DNA of 64,000 bases from Thermococcus sp. (GCF_026991495.1 NZ_JALXBJ010000088.1:1-64000); one strand, 5' to 3'; numbered from the stretch's first letter, positions 9,097-18,834 are shown. The notes: a model not told the origin generated them from the letters alone. Program-made: numbers and translations.

Positions 9097-10027
9097 GCTC
9101 GACCTCTTCCCTTTTGGGCCGGAAGGGGTAGTTGTAGGGCTCCTTCCCCGGCCTCTCGTTGTAGTAGGGCCTGTTGCAGCCGGGACAGCCGTGGGTCGAG
9201 AAAACCTCGGCGGGAATCCTCGAAAGCTCTTCCTCAGAGAGCGAAAAGCCCGCTATGGAGTCTCCCTCGAAGACTATGGCATCTCCCATTCCCTTCTCTA
9301 AGAGCCACCTTGCCAGCTGTATCCTGCGGTAGCGCTCCATGGAAGGGGGCTTCGCCTTTTCAAGCCTCGTTCCCCTGATCGGTGTGAATGCGAAGAGGGA
9401 AACGTCCCCGCCAATCCTATAAACCTTTCTCATTGCCTCTACGAGCTCCCTGTCCGTCTCACCGAGGCCGACGATGATGTGAACGAGCGCCCTTCCAGTT
9501 CCGAAGACCCTAACAACGTCGCCGATAAACCTCCAGATTTCCCCCCAGCTCAGGTCGGGCTTTATCTCATTGAAGAGCCTCTCGCTCGCCACGTCGAGGC
9601 CGACGCCTATGTAGTCAACGCCAAACTCTCTGAACTCCTCAAGGAGTCCCCTCCCAACCGGGGTTATTGAGAGGGAAGCGGGGAGCCCCAGGGCAGATAG
9701 CTCGGAGAGCAGCTCAATCACATCCCCCTGCATCCTCGGATAATCAACCGTCTGGAGGCAGAGTCTTGAGAAGTTGCCCTTGGGCAGGTTCTCGATTACC
9801 TCATCAAGCTCAAAGGCCGGCCACGTGACGCGGGAGAGCTTTTCCCAGTTGGCTCTGCTTGAGCGCGCCTGGGCGCAGAAGGCACAGTCGTTCAGGCACT
9901 TCCCGGGCCAGTAGGTCATGAGGTAAGCCGTCGTCGGCTTAGCAAGGAGCTTCGCCCTTACGAGACCCATGGCTATCGCGGTGCCGTAGGAAACCCTAAC
10001 CATTTCAACCATTTCCTTCACCCCCAA
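9065..10027 (-). CDS. BioB-like radical SAM protein; candidate archaeal lipoyl synthase subunit (LipS type)
   Basis: CLNDCAFCAQA (CxxxCxxC) and SPASM-free radical SAM fold; second Cys cluster HGCPGCNRPYYNERP. Gene order with an MFS gene and plant-type asparaginase matches my recollection of T. kodakarensis TK2246-TK2248. Confidence 0.8.
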   Translation of the reverse strand: MGVKEMVEMVRVSYGTAIAMGLVRAKLLAKPTTAYLMTYWPGKCLNDCAFCAQARSSRANWEKLSRVTWPAFELDEVIENLPKGNFSRLCLQTVDYPRMQGDVIELLSELSALGLPASLSITPVGRGLLEEFREFGVDYIGVGLDVASERLFNEIKPDLSWGEIWRFIGDVVRVFGTGRALVHIIVGLGETDRELVEAMRKVYRIGGDVSLFAFTPIRGTRLEKAKPPSMERYRRIQLARWLLEKGMGDAIVFEGDSIAGFSLSEEELSRIPAEVFSTHGCPGCNRPYYNERPGKEPYNYPFRPKREEVELTLRGLLLPR

Positions 10028-11186
10028 CGAAACGGGGAAGGTGGAGTGTTAAAAGTGCCACCACCGCTATGGCCGGGAGCAGGGGGAAGACGCCGGCATA
10101 ACCCCTGAGCTGGGCGACGTAGCCGAGGGAGACCTGACCTGCTAAGGTGCCGAGGTCGAGGAACATCGTGTAGACGCCCGAGCCCATCGTCCTTATCCTC
10201 TGGGGCAGGTTTCCTATCGCCATCACCTGCATCGCCGGGACGGAAAGGCCAAAGCCGGCCCCTATTATGGCCGCGCTCAGGTACGACCGCAGCGGAAGGG
10301 GGTAGAGGTAGAGGGAGGCATAGCCCCCGATAACTATGAGCATCCCCGTGGTCGCAACCGGGAGCGGCCCCCACCTGTCGGTCCCCTTTCCACCGGCCAT
10401 GCGGGTTGCCAGCGAGAACGTGCCTAAAACCATCATGTAGTAGCCGAAGACCCTCTGGGGGAGCCTGAGAACCTTGTAGTAGGCGGGCAGAAAAGTTGTA
10501 ACGCCCGAGTAGCTGACTGAGAAGAAGAACAGCGCCAGGGACACGCCGATGAAAGTGGCCGTAAGGAGCGCCCTGTAGCTCGCCCCCTCCCCAGATATGC
10601 CGTTTTCCCCATCAAGGGAAGTCCCGGCTTTCTTCCACGCCTCAAAGGCAAAGGCGGCCCCTAAAAGAGAGAAAACGGCGGTAAATGAAAAAGCCGCCGA
10701 AAAGCCCAGGGCGTCAGAGATGTAGCCCCCAAGCGCCGGCCCTATTATGTTCCCGAGGGAGAACATCATACCGCGCCAGCCGAGGGTTTCGCCGACCCTA
10801 CCGGGAGGGGCCAGGTCAACGGCAGTTGAGAGGCTGGGCGGGAAGAAGAAGCCCATTGAAAAGCCGTGGATTGCCCTTCCTACCGCAAACAGGTAGATGT
10901 TGCCGGAGACTGCCGAGAGGGCGTAGAGGGTTCCTGCTAAGGCACCGAGCAGGTTCCCACCGACGAGGGCGTGGAAGCGGTAGCCCCTGTCCCCGACAGC
11001 CCCCCCGATTGGCTTTGAGAGGAGGGAAAGGCCGGAGGTAACGCCCGTTATGAGGCCGACGAGAAAAGGCTCGGCCCGAAGGCTGACCAGGAAGGGGGAG
11101 ACCACAGGGGTCAAAACGCTTATCCCCAAGAAGAAAAAGAAGAGCGAGAGGTTGAGGAGCCAGACGCCCTTGAGCCAGTTCTCCAC
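10005..11186 (-). CDS. MFS transporter
   Basis: 393 aa, about 12 hydrophobic segments, MFS-type motif GGAVGDRGYRF. Confidence 0.9.
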   Translation of the reverse strand: MENWLKGVWLLNLSLFFFFLGISVLTPVVSPFLVSLRAEPFLVGLITGVTSGLSLLSKPIGGAVGDRGYRFHALVGGNLLGALAGTLYALSAVSGNIYLFAVGRAIHGFSMGFFFPPSLSTAVDLAPPGRVGETLGWRGMMFSLGNIIGPALGGYISDALGFSAAFSFTAVFSLLGAAFAFEAWKKAGTSLDGENGISGEGASYRALLTATFIGVSLALFFFSVSYSGVTTFLPAYYKVLRLPQRVFGYYMMVLGTFSLATRMAGGKGTDRWGPLPVATTGMLIVIGGYASLYLYPLPLRSYLSAAIIGAGFGLSVPAMQVMAIGNLPQRIRTMGSGVYTMFLDLGTLAGQVSLGYVAQLRGYAGVFPLLPAIAVVALLTLHLPRFVGGEGNG

Positions 11187-12106
11187 TAAACACCAGCCTC
11201 CGGTTCCTTCATGCCTTCCCTCATGAAGGCGTGGCTCATATGCCTCGTGTTCTTGGCAAAGCCGACGTTTCCGTTCGAGTCAACCATTATGATGCCCATC
11301 GTGTCCCTGCCAAAGTACTTCGTTGCGAGGCTTATAGCGGCCTCACTCGCGGCCTGAGCGTCCATGCCCAGGCGAACGAAGTCGGTGGCGCTTTTAGCTA
11401 AAGCGAGCTTTATCGCCACCTCGCCGAGCCCCGTGCATGAAGCTCCGGCAACTTCGTTGGCGTAGGTTCCGCCACCTATTATTGGAGTATCGCCGACCCT
11501 GCCGAAGACCTTGAGGAAAACGCCGCCCGTTGATGTGCCCGCAACCACCTCCTCGCCGTCGAAGGCCACCGCCCCAACCGTGCTCCTGAGCAGTTCGGGG
11601 TACTCCTTTATCAGCTCGTTGAGCTTCTTCCAGTGCCTGGTTTCTCCCTTCTCAAGGAGCTTTTTCCTCAGCTCCTCCCACTGCTTCAACCGCTCCTCGG
11701 TTACTGGGTCGTACTCCTCAAAGCCGAGCAGGCGGGCGAACTTTACGGCACCCTCGCCAGTTAGGAGCACGTGGTCGGTTCTCTCCATCACCTTCCTGGC
11801 GACGCTTATCGGGTTCTTAACCCCCCAGATCCCAGCTACCGCGCCTGCCTCAAGGGTCTTCCCGCGCATTATTGCAGCGTCCATCTCAACCCTGCCGTCG
11901 AGCGTCAAAACGCTCCCGGTTCCGGCGTTGAAGAGGGGATTGTCCTCAAGGGATTTAACCGCTTCCTCAACGGCATCGAGGGCGGAGCCGCGCTTAAGCT
12001 CTCTCCAGCCGGCTAAGAGGGCTTCCCTGACGCCAGCTATGACCTTTGGAATTCTGTCCTCCTTCCTTATCGTCCCGGCACCGCCGTGAACTATTATCGC
12101 AACCAT
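11186..12106 (-). CDS. Plant-type L-asparaginase / isoaspartyl peptidase (Ntn-hydrolase)
   Basis: MVAIIVHGGAGTIRKE...STVGAVAFDGEEVVAGTSTGGVFLK; cleavage-site Thr context TVGAVA. Confidence 0.93.
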   Translation of the reverse strand: MVAIIVHGGAGTIRKEDRIPKVIAGVREALLAGWRELKRGSALDAVEEAVKSLEDNPLFNAGTGSVLTLDGRVEMDAAIMRGKTLEAGAVAGIWGVKNPISVARKVMERTDHVLLTGEGAVKFARLLGFEEYDPVTEERLKQWEELRKKLLEKGETRHWKKLNELIKEYPELLRSTVGAVAFDGEEVVAGTSTGGVFLKVFGRVGDTPIIGGGTYANEVAGASCTGLGEVAIKLALAKSATDFVRLGMDAQAASEAAISLATKYFGRDTMGIIMVDSNGNVGFAKNTRHMSHAFMREGMKEPEAGV

Positions 12107-12288
12107 GTGGGGCACCCGATAAAAAAGAGGTCGAAAGGTTAAAAGGCTTATCTTTTTCCGGCCCTCCTCGATGACCAGCCGGTGGCCCCCCCGGGAGCGG
12201 CCGCTGTTTTGAATATTTTTCGGCCTTGAACAACTTTTTCCGAGCCACAAGTTTTATACCCTCTCCCCAAATCCCTGTGGTGGTCATC

Positions 12289-14199
12289 ATGGAAGCGGCC
12301 GAGAGCCCTTTGACCGCGTCATCCCGTCATCTTAAAAAACGGGAGAGAAAGCTCCTCATGGGCAACGAGGCGATAGCCTACGGCGCCCTTGAGAGCGGTG
12401 TCGTCTTCGCAACAGGCTACCCTGGAACGCCCTCAACGGAGGTCGTAGAGACGATAGCCCATCTCCACCCGGAGGTCTTCGCAGAGTGGGCGCCCAACGA
12501 GAAGGTTGCCCTGGAGGAGGCCGCAGGGGTTGCCTACACCGGCTTAAGGGCGCTCGTCACGATGAAGTGCGTGGGTTTAAACGTCGCCGCCGATCCCCTC
12601 ATGAGTTTGGCTTACTCGGGAGTTGAGGGAGGTCTCGTTGTCCTCGTGGCGGACGATCCAGGCCCCCACACATCCCAAACGGAGCAGGACGACCGCTACT
12701 ATGGAAAACTCTCCCTGCTGCCAGTTCTTGAACCAGCTGACCCCCAGGAGGCCCACGACCTGATAAAGTACGCCTACGAACTGAGCGAGCGCTATAAGGT
12801 TCCGGTGATCTTCCGAACGACGACGAGGGTTAACCACACGACGGCCGATGTGGAGGTCGGCGAGTTCATCGAGCTCGACAGGAAGCCGGTCTTCAAGAAG
12901 GACATTGAGAGATACGTAAGGGCCAGCATGGAGGGCAACAGAAAGCGCCATAGGTGGCTCAACGAGACCTTAGCTAAGATAGAGGAGGAGTTCAATTCGA
13001 TGCCCTTCAACTGGACCGAGGGGAAAGAAGACGCCAAAATCGGAATAATCGTCGAAGGCGCACCCTACAACTACGTGAAGGAGGTCCTGCCGGAGGTTAA
13101 CGCTGAGTTCAGGGTACTCAAGCTCTCAACTCCACACCCGCTCCCGAGGAAGCTGGTCGTTGAGTTCCTGAAGGGCCTTGACTACGCGATCGTTGTGGAC
13201 GAGGGGGCTCCGTTCCTTGAGGAGGAGGTTAAGGTCGCGGCCTACGAAGCCGGCTTAAACGTCCCGATTTACGGCAAGAGGACTGGGCATCTACCCCTTG
13301 AGGGAGAGCTAACGCCCAGTCTTGTGAAAAACGCCCTTCTCAGACTCATTGGTGAGGCGGAAGAGGCCTACGAGAAGCCGGAGGAGATAAAGCTGGCGGA
13401 AAGCTTGGCACCAAAGAGACCGCCAGTGATGTGCCCCGGCTGCCCCCATCGCGGGAGCTACAGGGCCGCGTTAGATGCCCTCAGGGACCTGAAGCTCGGC
13501 CGCTATAAAGTTCCGATACACGGCGACATAGGCTGCTACGCGTTATCGCTCCTCCCACCCCTTGAGGCCATCTGGACGGAGTTCGTCATGGGCGCGAGCA
13601 TCAGCCTGGCGAACGGCCAGAGCATCGTCATGGACAAGAAGATCATAGCGACGATCGGGGATTCAACGTTCTTCCACAACGGGATACCTCCCCTGATAGA
13701 CGCCGTCTACAAGAACCTGAACGTTTTGGTAATGATCCTCGACAACAGGACAACCGCGATGACCGGCCACCAGCCGCACCCGGGAACCGGCGGAAGCGAG
13801 ACGGGCAGGAAGTTCAACGAGATAGACATCGAGGCGCTGGTTAAAGCGCTCGGTGTCAAGTACGTGAAAACGGTCGACCCCTACAACCTCAAGGAGACAA
13901 GGGAGGCGATAGAGGAGGCCATGAAGGTCGAGGGGCCTGCAGTGGTGATAGCGAGACGCGAGTGCGTCATCCCGGTGATAAGACGCGGGGAGATCGGGGA
14001 GAAGCCAATAGTCGTCGAGGACAGGTGTACGGGCTGTAAAGCGTGCATACTCCTGACTGGATGTCCGGCGCTAATCTACGACCCCGAGACTAACAAGGTC
14101 AGGATAGACGAACTCCTCTGCACCGGCTGCGGCGTCTGCAACCAGACGTGCCCCTTCGACGCCATAAAGTTCCCGAGCGAGCTGAAGAGGGGGGCTTAG
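12289..14199 (+). CDS. iorA: Indolepyruvate ferredoxin oxidoreductase alpha subunit
   Basis: LLMGNEAIAYGALESGVVFATGYPGTPSTEV...; TPP domain GDSTFFHNGI; C-terminal 2x[4Fe-4S] CTGCKACILLTGCP / CTGCGVCNQTCP. Confidence 0.95.
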   Translation: MEAAESPLTASSRHLKKRERKLLMGNEAIAYGALESGVVFATGYPGTPSTEVVETIAHLHPEVFAEWAPNEKVALEEAAGVAYTGLRALVTMKCVGLNVAADPLMSLAYSGVEGGLVVLVADDPGPHTSQTEQDDRYYGKLSLLPVLEPADPQEAHDLIKYAYELSERYKVPVIFRTTTRVNHTTADVEVGEFIELDRKPVFKKDIERYVRASMEGNRKRHRWLNETLAKIEEEFNSMPFNWTEGKEDAKIGIIVEGAPYNYVKEVLPEVNAEFRVLKLSTPHPLPRKLVVEFLKGLDYAIVVDEGAPFLEEEVKVAAYEAGLNVPIYGKRTGHLPLEGELTPSLVKNALLRLIGEAEEAYEKPEEIKLAESLAPKRPPVMCPGCPHRGSYRAALDALRDLKLGRYKVPIHGDIGCYALSLLPPLEAIWTEFVMGASISLANGQSIVMDKKIIATIGDSTFFHNGIPPLIDAVYKNLNVLVMILDNRTTAMTGHQPHPGTGGSETGRKFNEIDIEALVKALGVKYVKTVDPYNLKETREAIEEAMKVEGPAVVIARRECVIPVIRRGEIGEKPIVVEDRCTGCKACILLTGCPALIYDPETNKVRIDELLCTGCGVCNQTCPFDAIKFPSELKRGA

Positions 14200-14275
14200 C
14201 CCCTTACTATTTTTAGGGCTTCAAAGTCAGCATCGAACGTGGCAATCAACACTAAGTGGGGAGGGTTAAATCTCT
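14196..14275 (-). pseudogene. C-terminal remnant of a PIN-domain (VapC-like) toxin
   Basis: Minus-strand frame ERFNPPHLVLIATFDADFEALKIVRG*; the IATFDADFE-type ending is typical of PIN proteins; in-frame stop just upstream, stop codon overlaps the iorA stop. Confidence 0.55.
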
Positions 14276-14276
14276 C

Positions 14277-14960
14277 TCATTCCCTCCATACTTCCAAGAC
14301 CATGTACCTTCTCACGAGCGGGTTTGGATACAGCTCCCAGCCGATTCCCTCAGTTTTTGCCTCAATCTCCCCGAAGAGACCGCCCTCGCGCGGATCGAGG
14401 CTCTCGCCGTAGATCTTTCCGGGGCGGAGCTCGACGCCCATGTATCTGGGAAGTCCAACAACGATCCTGCCTTCATTCCTTGCGCGCTCGATGGCCCACT
14501 TGGCCGTGTACAAACCGGAGTAAATCTCCGCTATCCGCACCGGGACGCTCGATTTCCCGATGGCTACCATCTCGATACCCGTTTCTTCCCAGAGCCTCTT
14601 TGCCAGTGGCTGGAGATCCTTAGCGAGGTCCTTCCACACCTCCTTTCCGCGGTCGGTTATGGTCAAAGCGTCTATTGTCGGCTCGTCGAGCTTCCTGACC
14701 TCTATGCCGCCTATCGTCGAGTCGAGGTGGATCACATCCGGTCTCAACTTCATCGCGAGTTCAACCGCGAGAAAGGCCTCGTCCCTCACGGCCTGCCTTC
14801 CGCTCATGTCGTAGTTGAAGGGATCGGCGTACCTGACCTCGCTGAGCGTCGCCGTCCTGTAGGGCTTCTCAACGAGGACGGCCACCGTCGCTATAAGCCC
14901 CACCGGGTTGTAGGCATCGTCGAGCAGGGCGCCACCGGTATCGGCTGCGATTATCCTCAT
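14277..14960 (-). CDS. DUF4152-family protein (RNase H-like fold suspected)
   Basis: MRIIAADTGGALLDDAYNPVGLIATVAVL...; archaeal conserved family. Confidence 0.7.
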   Translation of the reverse strand: MRIIAADTGGALLDDAYNPVGLIATVAVLVEKPYRTATLSEVRYADPFNYDMSGRQAVRDEAFLAVELAMKLRPDVIHLDSTIGGIEVRKLDEPTIDALTITDRGKEVWKDLAKDLQPLAKRLWEETGIEMVAIGKSSVPVRIAEIYSGLYTAKWAIERARNEGRIVVGLPRYMGVELRPGKIYGESLDPREGGLFGEIEAKTEGIGWELYPNPLVRRYMVLEVWRE

Positions 14961-14975
14961 AGAGCATCACCCATC

Positions 14976-15263
14976 TCAAAGCCCGGATTTGAGGTATCTA
15001 AGAAGCTCCTCAGCGCTCTCACGGGCAGGCTCTCCCCCAACTTCCTCCTCCAGGGGGAGCAGGAGGGCCCGCCTTTCAGGGAACCTTATTTTGAAGGACT
15101 CACGCGCCACCGCGGGGGACATCAAACGGCCCGTCTCCCTGTAAACGGCGGCCACGATGAGCATGCTGAGTGCCTCAAGCTCACCCGATGGTTCTTCAAG
15201 CTTTCTCTCAGCCATTTCCAAGAGGTTCCGGAACACACCGTCCGAGGCTCCCACCTTGTCCAC
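14976..15263 (-). CDS. Small helical hypothetical protein
   Basis: GTG start (VDKVGASDGVFRNLLEMAERK...) just downstream of TATA-like ttataa; ORF-track start is upstream of this promoter and unlikely. Confidence 0.6.
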   Translation of the reverse strand: MDKVGASDGVFRNLLEMAERKLEEPSGELEALSMLIVAAVYRETGRLMSPAVARESFKIRFPERRALLLPLEEEVGGEPARESAEELLRYLKSGL

Positions 15264-15307
15264 CTTAGCTTTATAACTCCAAGAGTGTAAAAAACCTAAC
15301 GGTGGCG

Positions 15308-16342
15308 ATGAACAGGGAAAAACTGGGGAAAGCAACGTGGGCGGCGGTCGTGCTGGTGATCCTCTACGTATCCTGGAAGACCGTGGAGCCCCTGGTCACC
15401 GCCATATTCTTCGGGGTAGTCTTGGCCTACCTGGTCTACCCGATCCACCGATTGCTGAAGGGCAGGATAGGGGATTACTACTCCGCCATTGCTCTGACGG
15501 TTCTCATGCTCTTCATCGGCGGTCTCCTCTTCGCGCTCATGGCCCTCGTCTCGGTGAACCTCCTCCAGACCTTCTACCACAGCCTGAGTGACGTAATGAA
15601 CTGGCTGACGGCCCTGAACCTGCCGCCGTCCATCGGAAAGTTTGTCTTCGATACGAGGACGCAGCTCCTGCCCCGCGTTTCTGATTACGTATCTTCATTC
15701 ACCTTCTCCATACCAGGCTACCTCCTCCAGCTCACGGTCCTGGTCTTCACCTTTTACTACTCCCTCGTCTACAGCGACAGGGTGCTGCCCTTCATAATGA
15801 GCCTCGCCCCACCGGAGCGAAAGAACCTCTTGGAGGAAGCGGTGGGAAGGCTCGACAGGACAATGAGCGCCCTCGTAAGGGCCTGGCTCCTCCTCAACCT
15901 CGCCAAGAGCGTTCTCATGACCATCGGCTACCTCCTTTTCGGGGTTTCAGACGTGTACACCGCGGTGGTCGCGGGCTTCCTGACCTTCGTCTTCAGCTTC
16001 GTCCCCCTCCTCGAAGGCTGGATGCTCTGGGTGGCCGCGGCGGTGTACTTCGTGATCCACGGGAGCATCATAAGGGCAGTCGGCATATCAATCTACGGCT
16101 TCGCCCTCGTCTCCCCCCTCCCAGATTACACAATAAGGCCGATGCTTGTGGCCAGGGACGCCGATCTGGACGAAACCTTGGTCTTCGTTGGGATGCTTGG
16201 GGGGGCCTGGGCCTTTGGACTAAAGGGCATCCTCCTCGGCCCGATAATCCTGAGCATGGCCCTCGTTTTGATAAAAGAGTGGAAGGAAAGGCATGCCCTT
16301 CAGACTGAGGAGCAGTCAACGAGCTTAACGCCGGCGGATTGA
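15308..16342 (+). CDS. AI-2E family transporter (UPF0118)
   Basis: Multi-TM protein with C-terminal ...PLPDYTIRPMLVARDADLDETLVFVGMLGGAWAFGLKGILLGPIILSMALVLIKEW. Confidence 0.9.
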   Translation: MNREKLGKATWAAVVLVILYVSWKTVEPLVTAIFFGVVLAYLVYPIHRLLKGRIGDYYSAIALTVLMLFIGGLLFALMALVSVNLLQTFYHSLSDVMNWLTALNLPPSIGKFVFDTRTQLLPRVSDYVSSFTFSIPGYLLQLTVLVFTFYYSLVYSDRVLPFIMSLAPPERKNLLEEAVGRLDRTMSALVRAWLLLNLAKSVLMTIGYLLFGVSDVYTAVVAGFLTFVFSFVPLLEGWMLWVAAAVYFVIHGSIIRAVGISIYGFALVSPLPDYTIRPMLVARDADLDETLVFVGMLGGAWAFGLKGILLGPIILSMALVLIKEWKERHALQTEEQSTSLTPAD

Positions 16343-16851
16343 AGCTCTTCAAGCGCCTTTTCCTCGTCGGCCGGGTTTATGCCCTTAACGGCGTCCCTGA
16401 TGAGGTAGGTCTCAAAGCCCTCCTTCACTGCGTCGAGTGCCGTCGCCCTAACGCAGTACTCCGTCGCAACGCCGCAGACGTAGACCCTCACGACACCCTT
16501 TCCCCTGAGGATCCCGCTCAGCCCGGTGCCTTCAAAACCCGAGTAGGCTTCCCTATCCGGTTCCGTGGCCTTTGATACCACGATGGCGTCCTCGGGAAGC
16601 TCAACGACGAACTCCGCTCCCGCCGTGCCCCTGACGCAGTGTCTCGGCCAGGGCCCTCCCCTCTCCCTGAAGCTCATGTGGTCGGGCGGGTGCCAGTCCC
16701 TCGTGGCCACAACGAGGGCTCCCCGGGACTTGAACTTCCGTATGCACTCCTCGACAACCGGTATAATCCCGTCCGCACCGGGCACCGGAAGGGCTCCTCC
16801 AGGCATGAAGTCCCTCTGCATGTCAACAACTATGAGCGCTTCTCCTGGCAT
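16300..16851 (-). CDS. pncA: Nicotinamidase
   Basis: MPGEALIVVDMQRDFMPGGALPVPGAD...TRDWHPPDHMSF...YVCGVATEYCVRATALDA. Confidence 0.93.
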   Translation of the reverse strand: MPGEALIVVDMQRDFMPGGALPVPGADGIIPVVEECIRKFKSRGALVVATRDWHPPDHMSFRERGGPWPRHCVRGTAGAEFVVELPEDAIVVSKATEPDREAYSGFEGTGLSGILRGKGVVRVYVCGVATEYCVRATALDAVKEGFETYLIRDAVKGINPADEEKALEELQSAGVKLVDCSSV

Positions 16852-16904
16852 CGTCCCCACCAATTCACCGTACCTTCGAAAGCTCAAAAGGCTTTCCAGT
16901 CCCC

Positions 16905-17273
16905 TCACAGCTCAAGCCTGTCCCTGAAGGCCGACATGTCAAGCCCCCTGTCGAGGCCGAGGAGGTACAGGAGGAGCTTAACGTCAAGGTTGCCGTACCG
17001 CTCGGAGAGCCTCTCCGCCTCCTCAAGGGTCTCCTCCCTGGACCATCCCAGCTGGGAAGAAACGTAATCCAGCATTTCCTCAAAAACGTCCGGGGCCTCA
17101 CCGAGCTTCTCCTCAACGACGACGAGCTCCCCTTCTTCCTCCACGAGGAGCCCCTCTTCGATCCACTTCCTTATCGAGGTTTTGGCCTCGGAGGGACTCA
17201 TCAAGCGGAGGGTGAAGGACAGGAGGCCGATGAGCTCCCGGCGGGAGAACCTGCTGCCGCCCTTAACCTTCAT
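16905..17273 (-). CDS. DUF2240-family protein
   Basis: MKVKGGSRFSRRELIGLLSFTLRLMSPSEAKTSIRKWIEEGLLVEEEG... Confidence 0.65.
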   Translation of the reverse strand: MKVKGGSRFSRRELIGLLSFTLRLMSPSEAKTSIRKWIEEGLLVEEEGELVVVEEKLGEAPDVFEEMLDYVSSQLGWSREETLEEAERLSERYGNLDVKLLLYLLGLDRGLDMSAFRDRLEL

Positions 17274-17351
17274 GGCGCTCTCCAGGGGGTGCACGGGATC
17301 ACCGCTGGATGTTGTTTAAAGGGCTATAAAAACGTGGCGATGGAAAATGGA

Positions 17352-17424
17352 GCCGGGACCGGGATTTGAACCCGGGACCTGGGGATTACGAGTCCCCCGC
17401 CCTACCGAGCTAGGCTACCCCGGC
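17352..17424 (-). tRNA. tRNA-Thr (anticodon CGT)
   Basis: Reverse strand gccggggtagcctagctcggtagggcgggggactCGTaatccccaggtcccgggttcaaatcccggtcccggc; acceptor, anticodon and T arms pair. Confidence 0.95.
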
Positions 17425-17470
17425 AAAGGCCGATTGAAAAATGGGGGGATGCTTTATAAGCTTTTCCCGC

Positions 17471-18280
17471 TCAGGGCTTCGGCATGGTAAGGGCTATGAG
17501 GAGCACGTAAACGCTGACGAGGAAACCTATCGCCGTGGCCAGCTGAATCCCCTTGACGTTGATGCCCTTCAGGCTCTCATGGACTTTGATCCTGTGGCCC
17601 TCCGTGACGTTCCCGATGAGGGCGGCGAGCACTATGCCGGCCAGGGCATCGTAGAGCCAGTGGTGGCCGAGAAAGAGGGTTGAGAAGGGAACGAGGGTGT
17701 TGAGGGCTATCAAAGCTGCGCCCCAGATATTTTTCCTGTACTTCCACAGGGTCAGGATGTTAAGGGCCGCTATCGTGTTGTGAAGTGAGGGGAGGACGAA
17801 CTCCTCCTGCGTTAGGTACGTTGAACCAGGGGAGAAAACGCTTATGTGGTAAACGTGGTGGGGAGCGTAGACGTGGAAGAGCATGTAGGCGCCGCCGCAC
17901 GTGACGTATGCGAGCAGGTACCGGGCGGCGAGCTCGTCCGAAAGGGGCAGGTCGCGCCAGTACATGAGAACGAAGAACACCGTTAGGGCTATGGAGCCCG
18001 TAAAGCCTATGTAGTAGGTTCCCTTCATGAGGTAGTAGAGGGGGGGCACTGAGTGGACAAAGCTGATGAGGGAGAGTACGAATGGCCTTGAGGTGAAGGG
18101 TAGCCTCAGGAGCGCCCCAGTCACGTCCCTGCTGTATTTCTCAACAAATGAGTACATGAAGGTGAAGGCCATCCAGCCGAAGTAGAGCAGGAGGAACACG
18201 TCAAGCCTTATTAGCACCTCCTTATCATGCAGAGCCCCCAGAGACCCTTTGAGTCCTTTCAGTGAAGGTCTCGCCCCCAT
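17471..18280 (-). CDS. PAP2-superfamily membrane phosphatase
   Basis: Multi-TM; FVLPSLHNTIAA (PSxH) and LFLGHHWLYDALAGI (SxxxGxHxxxD-like). Confidence 0.85.
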   Translation of the reverse strand: MGARPSLKGLKGSLGALHDKEVLIRLDVFLLLYFGWMAFTFMYSFVEKYSRDVTGALLRLPFTSRPFVLSLISFVHSVPPLYYLMKGTYYIGFTGSIALTVFFVLMYWRDLPLSDELAARYLLAYVTCGGAYMLFHVYAPHHVYHISVFSPGSTYLTQEEFVLPSLHNTIAALNILTLWKYRKNIWGAALIALNTLVPFSTLFLGHHWLYDALAGIVLAALIGNVTEGHRIKVHESLKGINVKGIQLATAIGFLVSVYVLLIALTMPKP

Positions 18281-18372
18281 GCATTTCCCCCTGTTCTACT
18301 ACCGAATAGTCTTTTTAACCTTTTTTGAAGTTGTACGTAAAGCCTTTTTAAAGATAGGGCAGACGGTGAACG

Positions 18373-18834
18373 GTGGTCTCAATGGAGGTTGAGGTTCCAA
18401 ACTACGGCATGGTTAAGTTTAGCGCGGTTCTCTTCGACCTCAACGGAACCCTCGGTGAAGCTGGGAGGGTGAGTAAGGAGGTGAAGGAACTCCTCAGGAA
18501 GCTCTGCGAAAGGTACACCGTCGTGATCCTCAGCTCCGACACCTTTGGAACCCTAGGTGAGGAGATGGAAGGCCTTCCCGTAAGGATCGAGAGGGTGAGG
18601 GACGGGGTTGAGAAGGCAAAGATAGCAGGAACCTACAGCCCATACGCCGCCGTTGGAAACGGCAACAACGACGTGGCGATGCTCGAAGCCGCTGAGCTTG
18701 CCTTCTGCGTAATCGGGCCAGAAGGAGCAACGGTGGATGCACTCCTCGCCAGCGACATCGCCGTCAGGGATGTAAAAGACGCAATGGAAATGCTCCTGGA
18801 CGAGAGAAAGCTCGTCGCAACCCTCAGGAGGTAA
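18373..18834 (+). CDS. HAD-superfamily hydrolase (soluble P-type-ATPase-like)
   Basis: VLFDLNGTLGEAG, VGNGNNDVAMLEAAELAFCVIGPEGA. Confidence 0.88.
   Translation: MVSMEVEVPNYGMVKFSAVLFDLNGTLGEAGRVSKEVKELLRKLCERYTVVILSSDTFGTLGEEMEGLPVRIERVRDGVEKAKIAGTYSPYAAVGNGNNDVAMLEAAELAFCVIGPEGATVDALLASDIAVRDVKDAMEMLLDERKLVATLRR

Noticed and set aside
14256-15290. 344-aa plus-strand ORF
   Set aside because: Antisense to the DUF4152 gene and small hypothetical gene on the minus strand; no recognisable protein.
17352-17470. Integrated element at tRNA-Thr
   Set aside because: No integrase, no att-like repeat of the tRNA 3' end and normal backbone genes on both sides.
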